NCBI GenBank assembly: GCA_013398295.1
Contig: VZSF01000108.1
Span: 1-64,000, forward strand
Direction: 5' to 3'
Origin: Chionis minor
Lineage: Eukaryota; Chordata; Aves; Charadriiformes; Chionididae
DNA length: 64,000 bases
A program made the position numbers and the translations under genes. Shown here in pieces: positions 49,901 to 61,800 of the stretch (position 1 is its first letter; each line of letters starts with the position of its first letter). The notes under the pieces are model-generated. The model was not told the origin of the DNA and made no database searches. It worked only from the letters and a program-made list of their open reading frames with translations.

Positions 49901-52900
49901 ACAATGGGAATCAGACCGACTGCAGCACAAATAACTGTGGAACAGTGCAAAAGGAAACTCATGTGTTAAACTTGGGTTTACAGCACAGTCTCTGACTCCT
50001 TCTGCTCTCTGGAGTCTTAGTGAAACTGAATTCTTAGTAGAGCTATATGGAAGGCTGCAGCACTGAGCAGAGAGTGTCCTATATTTAATGTTGGCATTTT
50101 TATTTTTCACTCAGAAGCTGCAGTAGGTAGCCATTTTTGAGAGCAAGGGCTGATGCAATACAATACAGAGACTGCCTTGAACTTGTGTCCTTGAGGTTGT
50201 ATCAATCCAATGAGAAAGTTTGAAGAAATGTAAAATAAAAGTGCACTCTCTTCAGACACAGGATGTTTATATATACATACAGTAGAACTGTAATGAGCTA
50301 AACTAAATTGTGTATATATCTTTTTTGACTCTGTGTTTCCAAAATTCCCAAGCTTCAAATGTGGATTTGTTACCTAATTTAACACCCTCTGTGGGATCAA
50401 CTCTTCAGAGACTACTGAGTGCTCTGAAAATCGCTCTGGAAAATCAGGACACTTTAAGGCACCAGCAGTCATCCATAAAGCAAAATATGTATAGTTTTAT
50501 ATGTAGCTGTATGTATGCAGATATACATACAAACTGAAAAACATATGTTTTTTTCTATGTATATACATACATCATTTTATGCACACAAATACACACAAAT
50601 ATATAGATACTGAAATTGATACGTGCTCAAGACCACTATTGCCATGGAAAGTAAGCAAAAGTAGTTAGCTGGTAAATGTTGATATTTTACAGCTATCTAC
50701 AAGAAGCAAGTACTAGTGCCAACTAATCTCTGGTAATCAAAAAACACATTACAGAGGGGTTTCTCCAGTTTTAGACATAAGAACTCTTCTTATTTTTAAT
50801 AATAAGTTGCAATGATATAGACAGATACATATTTTCTACCAATTTATGAGAGAACAAACCTGCAGATTTTTTTTTTTAAATGTACCTAAAATTCAATGGA
50901 ATCAATAGCCTGGACATTCAACACCACTAAATGAGCAGCACAGTAAAAACTGTTACCAGGACAAAAGGTAGAAGGAAATTGTTCCTTGTCATTGTGGTGA
51001 AAAAGAAAATGTCTGTGCACTCAAAGTCATTAGAAGAAAACACTGTTATTACACTTTACCTAAGAAAGATTCTACAGAGGAATATTTGAAGTAATACTTG
51101 TCATGCCAAAAGTCACCCCTTAAGTTTGTGCGCATCCCCCCACAAACTACAATTTTGTACAGGACCTGTCCATCTGGCTCAATATTCTGCCTATAATGGC
51201 AGCTCATAACACCATATGCTACGGGGAAAGGTGTCATAGCCCTGCAGCAGCCAGATGTGGGATAATCTGTTTCCCCAGATATACAGTTATAGACCCAGAA
51301 GGGCAAACGCTACAAGAATATCTTACGTAAATAATCAATTCAAAATTCAAACTTTGGGAGACTGGATGTTTGCCATTTGAATGCTGAATCTTTGCTTCTC
51401 TTCTTGTAACATTGTTGGAAAGAACATTGCCTGATCTTGCAGAATTGTGAAATGTCATTGCATAAAGCCATAGTGAGGCAGCTGTTTCACTTTTTTTCTT
51501 GTGGACTTGCCTTGACAACCCCTGCAGACCATACAGAGCAATGGTTTAAGGTGACTTGTACACTAGCAGATAGAATAACAGCATACTTTCTCTCCTTCGT
51601 CTGTCTATATTTTTATTTCTATTTGAAATTCACCATAATTTCTTTTATCTTCTTTTACTGTGTGTATCTAGCCCTTTCCCCCTGTTCCATTTCAAACATC
51701 TGCTTTAAAATACAAAAGCCTTTCCTAACCAAGTGAGAAAAATACTGTAAAGCTACATAGTTCGATTTTTTGCAACTTTCTTCACATTTTAATGGAGTAA
51801 TTCAATAGTATACTGCAAAGCTGGGCTGCAAAAGAACAGAGAAGACAGTGTAAGACTCAGCCTCTCTTGAAAATTATTATTTTTATCAATTTTTATTAGC
51901 ATAAAAATAACCCAACTAAATAAACTCAAGCCAGCATTGTTCCAATAGTGAACCTTATTAATTCACATTGCTGTAACATGAATTCTACATCACTACCAAG
52001 GCATTTTGCTGATGTCCTTCAGAATATACTAACCCAGCTTTAGTATGGCTGAGGTGAGTTTTCCCTCTCCTCCTGCCTGAAAATTAAACGCTCTGCTCCC
52101 GTAAAACGCATAACAAAGACTGGGGTGGGAGGTGCACCCCTTACACAAACCATGAAAGCAGTTGGCATTATCTGCCATCTGGAAGCCGCTGCACTGAGAA
52201 GTGACAGGGTAGTCCCAGACCACTGGACTCTCAGCCACGCTGCTATCGAAGGGTCAATTCACTGTAAAATCAGATCCTGTTTTTTGTGGTCCAGGCACAT
52301 ATCGTCTAGCAAATTTAATGAAGAAAACATGTTTTCAGCGGGGGGTCGGGAAGTGAAAAAACCACTGTGAATTTCTAACCGCTCTTGACCCAAAACGGGC
52401 TTTAAAAAGGGTGGTAAGGAAAAACAAATAGCTTTGCATCGAGAGAAAACTTATGTCACTGTATAGGTGATATACATTATTGTAACCATGCTATCAAGAG
52501 AGTATTGAATATTCCTGAGGTAATAATGAAGAATATATTTCTAAATAATTATCTATTTATACCCTTGTGATCTCAAAAAGACCTTGTGAAGAGACGCAAA
52601 GAAATCCCTGTCACTACATTATAAGAGAGTATGTCACTCTCATTTTCCAGAGAATCTGCCATGGAATTACCATTAAAAAAATTGCTCGTGGAACTCAATG
52701 GAAAGTGAGCAACCAACCATACAAAGAAGGCAAAACAAAGAAACAGTGTGAAAGCACAGGCATTTTGTAGAAGACAGTCAACAAGAAAAATATATTGCAA
52801 ATTGCCACGCTGCTTATTTTTAGAAAAAAATACTTCACTATTTCAGGAAATCTATTTTCACAGGAAATCAGTACCTGACAATTGTGTTTTGCATTTACGA

Positions 52901-53507
52901 TACAATGAAGAACAAAAATTTTGGCCCTTTGTCTCTGTTGTACTGAGTTGTATTAAGAATGCAACTTGTTCTGAGTTTGTTTGCTAATTCTCAGGAAAAC
53001 CGCAGGAGCAGAATAGACAAAAACTAATAGGACTTTTAACAAAAATTAAAGTAAAGGACAATCCCTTTCTGGCAAGCAACATGTCTAAATTATTTTTCCT
53101 TGGGCCTTTCCCAGGGGAATTCTACATTTTTCACCTCCTTCTTCCCACTCATATTTGAATATTCCAGTTTTTCAGGGTTATTAACATATTTGCTCTTCTT
53201 TGCCCCTTTCCCAGACTCTGAGCGCCTTTTACTTTCTGTTTCTTTCTTAGAGGGAGCAAGACGGGAGGGGAAGGAATGAATTTGTCAGTTTCTATGTTGC
53301 TATAGCAGAAGACATGTTACTCTTTTCTAAGTTACAATGAATAAATATTAACAATACAATCTCTTAAAATACAGTGTTGCTATGAGAAACAGTTGCAATT
53401 GATTGAATGTTTTCAAAATATGCATATTTCAGTCGCTCATGTTTATTGAATTTGGGTTAACATACAGGCTTAAGGCTTGCCAAACAAATATATTTTAGGA
53501 CTTTTAT
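46942..53507. other. Non-coding DNA, no gene recognised
   Basis: About 6.6 kb with no supportable gene. A 137-codon minus-strand frame at 47860-48273 is open but has no recognised domain, and an ORF of this length is expected by chance in 64 kb. TA/CA-rich tracts occur near 50490-50610. The segment 52080-52400 keeps an unusual number of CpGs and is listed separately. Confidence 0.55.
52080..52400. other. CpG-retaining patch
   Basis: In about 320 bp there are roughly a dozen CpGs (for example 'aaacgctctgctcccgtaaaacgc' split around 52087-52110, and 'gcggggggtcggg' near 52338-52350), while kilobases on either side have few. It includes frames on both strands (81 codons plus, 69 codons minus) without motifs. 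A germline-unmethylated regulatory element or a recent insertion would explain it. The sequence alone does not decide. Confidence 0.4.
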
Positions 53508-53572
53508 CATAGAACCATAGGATATCTCGAGTTGGAAGGGACCCATCAGGATCATCGAGTCCAACTTGATGC
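53508..53572 (-). mobile_element. CR1 3' tail fragment
   Basis: This 65-bp stretch carries 'catagaaccatagga' (degraded octamers), then 'gagttggaagggaccc', then 'atcatcgagtccaact'. That is the reverse complement of the extreme 3' UTR of a typical avian CR1. Nothing of the body remains, so this is a very short 5'-truncated insertion. Confidence 0.85.
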
Positions 53573-56249
53573 CTTTTAAATTTAATTCACTGAACTGTTG
53601 GTGGTTTATTTCTCATTTCCTGGTTGCATTACAAACTTTTCATTATGACTGTACAGGCTAGAAACTTAAGACAATAAAAAATGGGAAACCGAGATTTTCA
53701 GACATCCGCTTCTTTCCACACACTTTGGATAAATCACAACACTCAAAAGTTCTAAGACATCTGCTAAGATTGTGAGTTTAGGTGGTGTTGTCACATCTGC
53801 TGATGTTGTTTCTTCTGCTCCTTTCAACCTCACCACTTCTTCATGTGTTAGTTAATACATGTCATGTCTTCCAGGCTGCTAAATTCGGAGGGAAAGGAGT
53901 GACCTCTACTTCATACACGCAGTCCGCATGTCCTACCAAGGTCCCTGCTTCTAGTGCACTCATAAACAACTAGCACGAGTTTAAACATCCATAATGGTAT
54001 ATAGGGATAAAATAAATCTTACAGCCGTTCTATCCTTTTTAACTAAGCGTAGCTGAAATTTGGTAGGGAAAATACTTTTCCTTGGTCCCTCTGTGGCTGC
54101 ACTTTCTCTTTGTACTTGACATCCATCTCCTGAAAAGAAATATTTTCACAAGTTTGAATGAAAATGCAATTTGTTTGAGTGAAAATATAGCTTTGGTGAA
54201 ACTACAAACCTTCTTTAACTATAGGTGGGACAAGAACTTCAGGGTGTAAACAGCACAGCTGTGGGAAACACCCAACTCACGCCTTTTTAGTCAGCATGAG
54301 CATCTTGAGTGCCAATGATGAGTACGGAAGAGCATCGTCTCCCTTGGTTTCATAAATAGTAGATGAATCTGTTGCGTAGCAGTTTAAACTGGACCAGGCT
54401 ATACGGAAGGATTTTGCTGTTTTTTTCCCAGCTGCTGTTGAAGGAGTAGCTTCCCCTGCTCATCGTTTTTCATGCTGTTGCAGTTAAACCATTTTCCATC
54501 ACTTCATGCTAGGGCCAGCTGAATTTTTTTATTATTATTATTTAGTTATTTCCTAACTGAAAGTTTAGTTATAGTGCCTCTTTCTGTTGAGTCAGGAGAG
54601 AAACACAAATAGCAGGGCCAGGTAAGAGGAGCACCCACAACCATCTGTAATACAAGGAAACCATAAAGGGGACACCCCTCACCTCTGCAGTGCCAAAATG
54701 CTGGTGGTTCCCTGTGGCTTACTGGTACCCAGTGTGAAGAGAGGCTTCACTGGCAGGCCCCCAGCCCTCTGACCTCACAGGATAAGCAACACAGAGATGC
54801 TTTTTTGGGCAGCAGAAGCTGGAAATGGACAGGCAAGAGGGAAAGGAGTTGGGTTTGTGTGAAGGTTTACAGTCTCCTACAGATGGAGTTTATCACACTA
54901 AATAATTGCTTCTAGAGAGAAAGACAGACCCATTTACACAGCCTTCATTACAACATGAGGAGGAATTTAATACTTTCTCTCACATAGAGGAGCCCTGCTG
55001 CCCTCTTGCACCCAATATAGTATCATTTTATTCTCAGCTGGTGAAAAGGATGCATTGCTTTATATAAAACATAAAAAAGAATGACCACAAGTGAGAAAAG
55101 AAAAATCCTTCTAGGAATGGCTTGGGGAAGTATTTCTGTGTAACCAAGCATAATTATTCCCAGACACGCTATGGAGACCATTGTGTTGCATTAACTCTGA
55201 GAAAGCACCGCATTGAAAATCAACTCTCTCTCTACCATTCATAAGTTCTGCTCTGGATCCCAAAGTGAATAAATTAAAAGGCACAGGCAAACAAAAATGA
55301 GAGGAAAACGTAAACTTTCCAAATTCTAAAAAAACCCATGCTATGGCTTTTGCGTGTGTTTGTTACACTCTTCAGGGAGACCATTCCAGCTTAAAAGTAT
55401 TCATTGTTCATATTAATTTTGCTTCAGGACCCAAAATTAAATAAAGCCCCCTGTCTATAGGAATCTAGAGACCAAGAAACATTTACAAGCACAGTGTTTT
55501 ATGAATGCACTGTTCCATCTATCAGCTTCAGAAAAATGACCTCATTACATTCAAGATTAGAAATGTGTTGCACATTTACAGTGTATCCATGATTTCCATA
55601 TAAACTCTAACTCTAAATATTGCCACACTTAACTCAAGGGCTCTGAGCTGTCACAGTTTCTTTTTACTCCAAAGAAAGATTTGGGCTTTCAGAGACCACG
55701 GCAAACCCACTATTTGGATTGAATTACCCAAGAAGAGCATCCTGGTTTTAAACATTAGAGCTACAGTATTTTCTTTTGGTCTTACAAAATACCATATATA
55801 TCTTACCTGATTCCAAAACCCAGTCAGAGGATCAGTGACATAAGAAAAATCACTGTAAGAAAATTGAGGAGAAACGCATGCAACTCATAATGAAACAACA
55901 TGTTACTCCTTAAGCCAACACCTAAATACACTGACAGGTTTTAGTGAAGAAATTAAGAAGTTGGAAGACTTGGAGAATGTTACCAACAGATCAGCATAGC
56001 TGCTTTTGACTTGACAGATTTTTCTTATTTCTTACATTAAAGTCATTACTAGTGACTTTTGGACCTTAGTTTCATTGCACAGTTCAGCTATGACAAGTTT
56101 GCTATCTGCATCACCACCAGTGATAAAGCAGAAAGAAACCAGAAAAGAGAAAAAATAGGTTGAATAAGGTTTAAATAAATTATGTTTGCAAATTCACTGG
56201 TCCCAAATAAGAAAAAATATTCAGTTTATTTAGTGATTTAGTGATTTTT
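53573..56249. other. Non-coding DNA, no gene recognised
   Basis: No gene or classifiable repeat was recognised. The part near 54600-54850 is somewhat richer in G+C but has no open frame of note. Confidence 0.6.
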
Positions 56250-57500
56250 AAGAAACCATGGAGGCCAAATAATATTTCGAAGGGTTGAAAAAGGGCAGGT
56301 AAAATGTTTATCATTATTAGAGGGTGTAAGAGGAAAATGCAAGCCAGGAAATTTCAGTTTTATTTTCATTCCTGGAAAATGTTTGAAAGAAATGATCAAA
56401 CATAGATTTGACTTCAAACAATGCAACTAGAAGGAAACAGAGATATTAATAACATCTAGCGTGCATTTGCCAAAAACAAATTTTCTCAAATCAGACTAAT
56501 TTTCTTCTATGATGGAGGAGTATGTCTCATAGATAGAGGAGAACATACAGGTGTTATCTGTTCACTTCACTGAAACTCTTGAGACCTTTCTAGGAACAAG
56601 CAAGAAAATCATGCTTAATATGGTACTATAGGACCAAGTAAGACTTTTAGGCAGACTAGAGATAGTAGTCAAAGAAGGTAGTTATCAATGGTGCACTATC
56701 AAATGCGAAGGAAAAATTGAATGTTCTGCAGGGGTGTGTTTGATATTATTCAACTTTTTAATTAAATTGTGCTTATTGAATTCACAGAGCTCAGAAGGGC
56801 TACATGCACACTGAACAGAACAGAGTTAGAAACCAAAATGGTCTTGAAAAATTGGAGAACAGATCTGATGGAATAGGACCAACATGAAGTTTACACCTGG
56901 ACAAGAATAATCAATTCCGCAGCTGTCAGATAGGGAACAATTGATTAAGCAGACCTGCTGAAGAAGAAGATGGGGGAGTTACAGTAAATTGTAGATTAAA
57001 CAACAGGCCAACAATGATGTGCTGTTTCAAAAAAGGCAAATATCCAGGGAAGATATATAGAAAGAAGAGGAGAGCTGACAGTAAGACGTGTAAAGCAATC
57101 TTTCCACTCTACTCAGAAAAAGCAGGATCTCAGCCAGAGCTCAACAGAAGACATTTATCAAATGGAGATGAACCAGAGAAAACTAATGGCAGTTCTACAA
57201 AACACGAGGTAGGAGAAAATACTGAGGGAAGTAGAGGTGTTTGGTTTATAGAAGAAAACAAAGGGGAGGTATAAATTTCTTAATCAAAATATACTAAAAG
57301 TAGCTGTAAGACAAAGAGAGGAAATAAAAGTGCTCTCTTCTATTACAGAGAAAAGAAGTAATGTGCTTGGACTGTAATGGGAGATTAAAGTTTGATATTA
57401 GGAAAAACTTTTAGTGATAAAAGGTATTAAATCACAGGGTTAGATGGTCTAAGGGACTGGCAACCTATATCAGTGAGATTGCAGGGTCCTGCTTTGGATC
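56250..57500 (+). mobile_element. Ancient, highly decayed CR1 LINE
   Basis: Scattered blocks occur in the right order for CR1 ORF2 on the plus strand. They are 'cctggaaaatgtttgaa' (56372), 'catttgccaaaaacaaa' (56464), 'gtagttatcaatggtgcac' (56680), 'gcaggggtgt...attcaa' (56729-56753), 'cttgaaaaattggagaac' (56844), 'ccactctactc' (57104), and 'gatattaggaaaaactttt' (57394-57412), followed by 'cagggtcctgc' near 57482. The resemblance is to old sauropsid CR1 lineages that lack the youngest avian features. Frames such as 57014-57274 are remnants or chance. Outer boundaries are approximate. Confidence 0.75.
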
Positions 57501-57930
57501 TGCCTTGCAGGAAACAATGAACTTCTCACTTCTCAAGGTCTTTTCCAAAACTCTTTTTCTGATTCTATAGCAAAATACACAAAAAGTCTTCAGCGGCAGG
57601 TATATTTCAGGTGATAGCCACAGGCAATTCTAAACAGATACACCACTGGAGTTCTCTCAGTGAAAACGGATGATGTGCTTTTGTGCACATAGAGAAAACA
57701 GTGATTTGAGGAGCTTCTGCTGATTTTAGGCTGAGAGCAAAGCAACATATTTTGGAGCCATATCCTTTGCCATCACAAAAAGAGTGGCAAAGACTTGAGC
57801 TGATAATCATTCCCACAGAGTTGTTGAAATGGCCATGCCTGAAACAAGCTTATTACACAAAAAAAAACCCCAGATATATGTTACTGGTTGATATTGCCTT
57901 CATCTGCATTTGTCTGGACATATTCTTAGG
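57501..57930. other. Non-coding spacer between old and young CR1
   Basis: 430 bp with no feature recognised beyond a short A9 run near 57860. The young CR1 begins directly at its right edge. Confidence 0.6.
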
Positions 57931-58805
57931 AGGTCAGTGCTGGGTCCAGTCTTGTTCAATGTATTCATCAATGACCTGGGTGAAGGGATGGAGTGTACCA
58001 TCAGCAAGTTTTCTGATGACACAAAACTGGGAGGGGTGGCTGACACCCTGGAAGGCCGAGCTGCCATTCAGAGAGACATGGACAGGCTGGAGAGCTGGGC
58101 AGAGAGAAACCGTATGAAATTCAACAAAAGTAAGTGTAGGGTCCTTCACCTCAGGAGGAATAACCCCATGCACCAGTACAGGTTGGGGGCTGATCTGCTG
58201 GAGAGCAGCTCTGCAGAGAGGGAGCTGGGAGTCCTGGTGTACAACAGGGTGACCATGAGCCAGCAATGTGCCCTTGTGGCCCAGAAGGCCAATGGCATCC
58301 TGAGGTGCATCAAGAGGAGTGAGGCCAGCAGGTGGAGGGAGGTCATCCTCCCCCTCTACTCTGCCCTGGTGAGACCATAACTCGAATACTGTGTTCAGTT
58401 TTGGGCTCCCCAGTTTAAGAAGGACAGGGAACTGCTGGAGAGGGTGCAGCAAAGGGTTGCAAAGATGATGTGGGGGCTGGAACATCTGTCTTATGAGGAA
58501 AGGCTGAGGAGTTGGCTCTTTTTAGTCTGGAGAAGAGAAGACTGAGGGGGGATCTCATCAATGCTTATAAATACTTAAAGGGTGTCAGGAGGAGGGGGAC
58601 AGTGTTTTTTCAGTGGTGCCCAGCGATAGGACAGGCAGCAATGGGTATAAAATCAAACACAAAAAGTTCCATCTGAACATGAGGAGGAACTTCTTTCCTT
58701 TGAGGGTGGCAGAGCACTGGCCCAGTCTGCCCAGAGAGGTGGTGGAGTCTCCGACTCTGGAGACATTCCAGACCTGCCTGGACACCATCCTGTGCAACCT
58801 GCTGT
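57931..58805 (+). pseudogene. CR1 ORF2 (reverse transcriptase) remnant, broken
   Basis: The frame is open from the 5' truncation to a TAA at 58378-58380, where 'R-P-stop-L-E-Y' replaces the usual 'RPHLEY'. The catalytic motif reads F-S-D-D (58009-58020) instead of F-A-D-D. Downstream, a small deletion near 58510 shifts the frame. The C-terminal '[14 protein letters not shown]' block is open in 58613-58807. The copy lacks ORF1 and the N-terminal endonuclease half, so it could not have been autonomous from the time it inserted. Confidence 0.9.
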
Positions 58806-58897
58806 AGGTGGACCTGCTCTGGCAGGAGGGGTGGACCAGATGATCTCTAGAGGTCCCTTCCAACCCCTAACATTCTGTGATTCTGTGATTCTGTGAA
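57931..58897 (+). mobile_element. CR1 LINE, 5'-truncated, plus strand
   Basis: This is a roughly 970-bp CR1 3' fragment. It starts in the reverse-transcriptase domain just before '[15 protein letters not shown]' and ends with three ATTCTGTG octamers (58871-58896), an unusually clean terminus. It shares long near-identical stretches with the copy at 43185-44268, including '[16 protein letters not shown]'. The two are therefore the same subfamily and among the younger CR1 copies in the window. Confidence 0.95.
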
Positions 58898-61800
58898 CAG
58901 TAAATAATCCCACACTGGTAATGGACAATGGTCAATGCCCATACTGCCGGATTTGCCAGCTCCCTTAAGTGCAGTTGCTTATGAGGAACTATTGGCTTGG
59001 ATGAAAACCCTGCTAGGAGTTAAAGTAACTGCCTTTCACTAATTTTATTCTTGTCACTCCACAGTCTTTTGTCCAATTGCTTTTTCACCCTAACCTCTGT
59101 ATCATCTACGTGAGGATTTATAGGATACCAGACAGCCCATTTCTGAGTCTGTTAAGGTCAGTGCTATTGTTAATTAAAAAAAACCAAACCAAACAAAACA
59201 AAACAACAGTGGAAAGAGACTCAAAGTGATAATAAACTGGAAAAATCCTCTGCTCCTGCAAATATCCATTTTTCTGGGAGACAATTGGGTTTCCATTGCC
59301 TCAAATATTCTTTGCTGTCTACTAATAGCCTGAAGATCCTTAATAGGAATTAGGAAGCAACTTTTTGACTTATAGCTGAGTTGTTACAGTATAGCAGCAA
59401 TTTAAATATCACTACTTAATTGGCATAGTGCCCTAAAAGCATCAGTATCTGCATCAGGACTCAATGTAGTAGGTGCTGTACAGAGAAGCATGTAGGAAAA
59501 CATCTCCAGTTTCATTAGTCTGTACACTGTTGACAATTTCCACCCAAAGTTGAACATGCACTTTACAGATACAACTGGACTTGAAAAAAACCCTGTACAC
59601 TCTATGAAGCAAAAGAATAAAAATGTCATTCAAAGGTGGTCTGATGATTCAATAGGTTGGGACCGCTCACTGCTTGCCTACAACTTGTTGGTTTCTTTCA
59701 AGATGCAGCTCCTGCAGCCTCGAACTATGGGAAAATCTCATATCACGAAGTTAAGTCCGTGACTTTCATGTTTGTGAAAGAAAACCTGGAAACAAGTAAT
59801 AAGTCCCTCTTTCACCAGGACTCCGGGGCTCAGGAGGCAGTAAAGAAGATTTCAGACTCTTCTTTCACTTTAAATGTCACAATTTGTGTAGGTCTTAAGG
59901 TCAACAATATGTCAGATGAGAATGGTAAAGCACAGATTAGGAGTGTATGGAGAGAAAAAGAAAAAAAAAAAAAACACTACAACAGAACACAGCCTTGGGA
60001 TAGCACCAAGATGTGAATTCTTCATCTTCTATTTCTTTCATATTAATTTACGGTTTCCTGGTCTCCTCTCTGGTGGGGAGAAAAACTGATCGCTCCCTCC
60101 TCTCTTCTCTTCCTCCAGCCATCACAGGCAAAGCCAATGCACCATGCAGAGCCAAACTGACCCAGTATTTGCTTCTGAAAACATTTACCAAGAAAATTTA
60201 CAAATTCCATTCAGATGCCACCAGTGTATTGAAGGCAGGTGCACTATGCAATTCATACTTGCTGCCAGCAGCCCGTATTGCTGGGCAGTGCACAAAGTGA
60301 CAGGCCTGTGATCCCATCTCTTCCCTCCCTGTGCTTCAGAGAGGTTAATAGGAGCAAGGAAGTAAAATGGCCTTAGCTGTGCTTGTTACTTCTGTGGTAT
60401 GGCTGTATATAAAGCACAGGGAATAAAACAGCAATTTCTAAACGTATAACAGGTGTCAACCCAATACTTTCAGGTAGGTGCCACAGCCTTGCAAGTGTTG
60501 AGCCAACATATATCAAAAGACAATCTAGAGCCTTCGAAGGTCAAAGGCCCAAGATGCTGACTTTGTGATAAATGGGTGTTACCCAAAAGCCTCTACTAAC
60601 GAAACAAGCAGACCAAACAACAGCTTCCAGTCCTGCAAGATCTCTACTATGGTGTTCAGATTACTGGAAGGACCACGGGGTACCATGATTTAAAATAATG
60701 CTTTGCAAGTTTTTAGAACCAGAATTTATTCAATCACTGACAGGAGAAAAAACTGCAGATAGGTTATTTGTGGATTTCATTTGACCAGCTCTATTTCTAA
60801 GCAACTTTTTGCCATTAGAATGTCTGTCGAGTGGTAAAGCTGCTATTCATTTTTCATAAATGCACAGGCAGCTGAAGCTACAATTTCTGCAAATAAACTT
60901 GTTCCAAATATAGCTCAGTGTACAGTAGGAAACTGATGTATTCGTGGTATTTGCATGCTTAGAAGTGCTGGGACACCCAGGCGTGATGTTTCTATTTAGC
61001 TAACAACCGCTGGGCACTAGCAGTGTTGAGCATTCCCTAGTTACAACCATTTGCGTCAATCTCAGCCAAATGTTTTAAGATACAAAACTATTACGGTGTA
61101 TCAATTATTAATTTTATTATGAGAATTTCATCAGTAATTTTAGGCATAAGAACTGGAAGGCTGAGTAGTTTGGGCACCTTTCCCACAAGGAGAAAATGTT
61201 TCCAAGCACGGTATTTTAGCTTGATTACTGTTTTCTGCAATGTTGTAAAATGTCTGTGATGGTTCTATTTTTATCAGGATTTTTACTGTATTTGGTTCCA
61301 CATATTCTTATGAAATTCACTCTTCCTAGGAGGATGATAGCTTCTGGCCCAGAGATAACAATATCAATGCAGACATAGAAATTTTAATTTTTATGGCAAT
61401 GTATGAGGAAAATGATATTATTGATCCTCGCAATCTATTGCCTCTGTCTGCTGCTCAAACCCAGACACCCACATGCCCCCCATACTGTTCAGCTCTCCCC
61501 ACTCCCACACCTCACAGCTTCTCATTACAGAGCAAAGCTCAAAGCTCTTGCTCCCCTGAACAAGTTTGTCTCAATGGCTCCCAAGATCTTGCCTGGGGAA
61601 CTGATTTCTCATCACCTCTGCTAGGCACATCTCTGTTCACAGGCTAACACATTGCTCTGCAAGCACAGATGTCCTGCAGATGTGGACGAAGAGGTACAGC
61701 TCTTCTGGCAGCAGACCTGCCCCCTGGAGACACCTCTCATACAGACAGCCTGCATAATTCCCTCATCCCATCCTAACCTGCACCACTCAAGAACCCCTCC

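Noticed and set aside
57934..58485. 183-codon minus-strand frame
   Set aside because: It is the antisense shadow of the CR1 reverse-transcriptase sequence on the plus strand.
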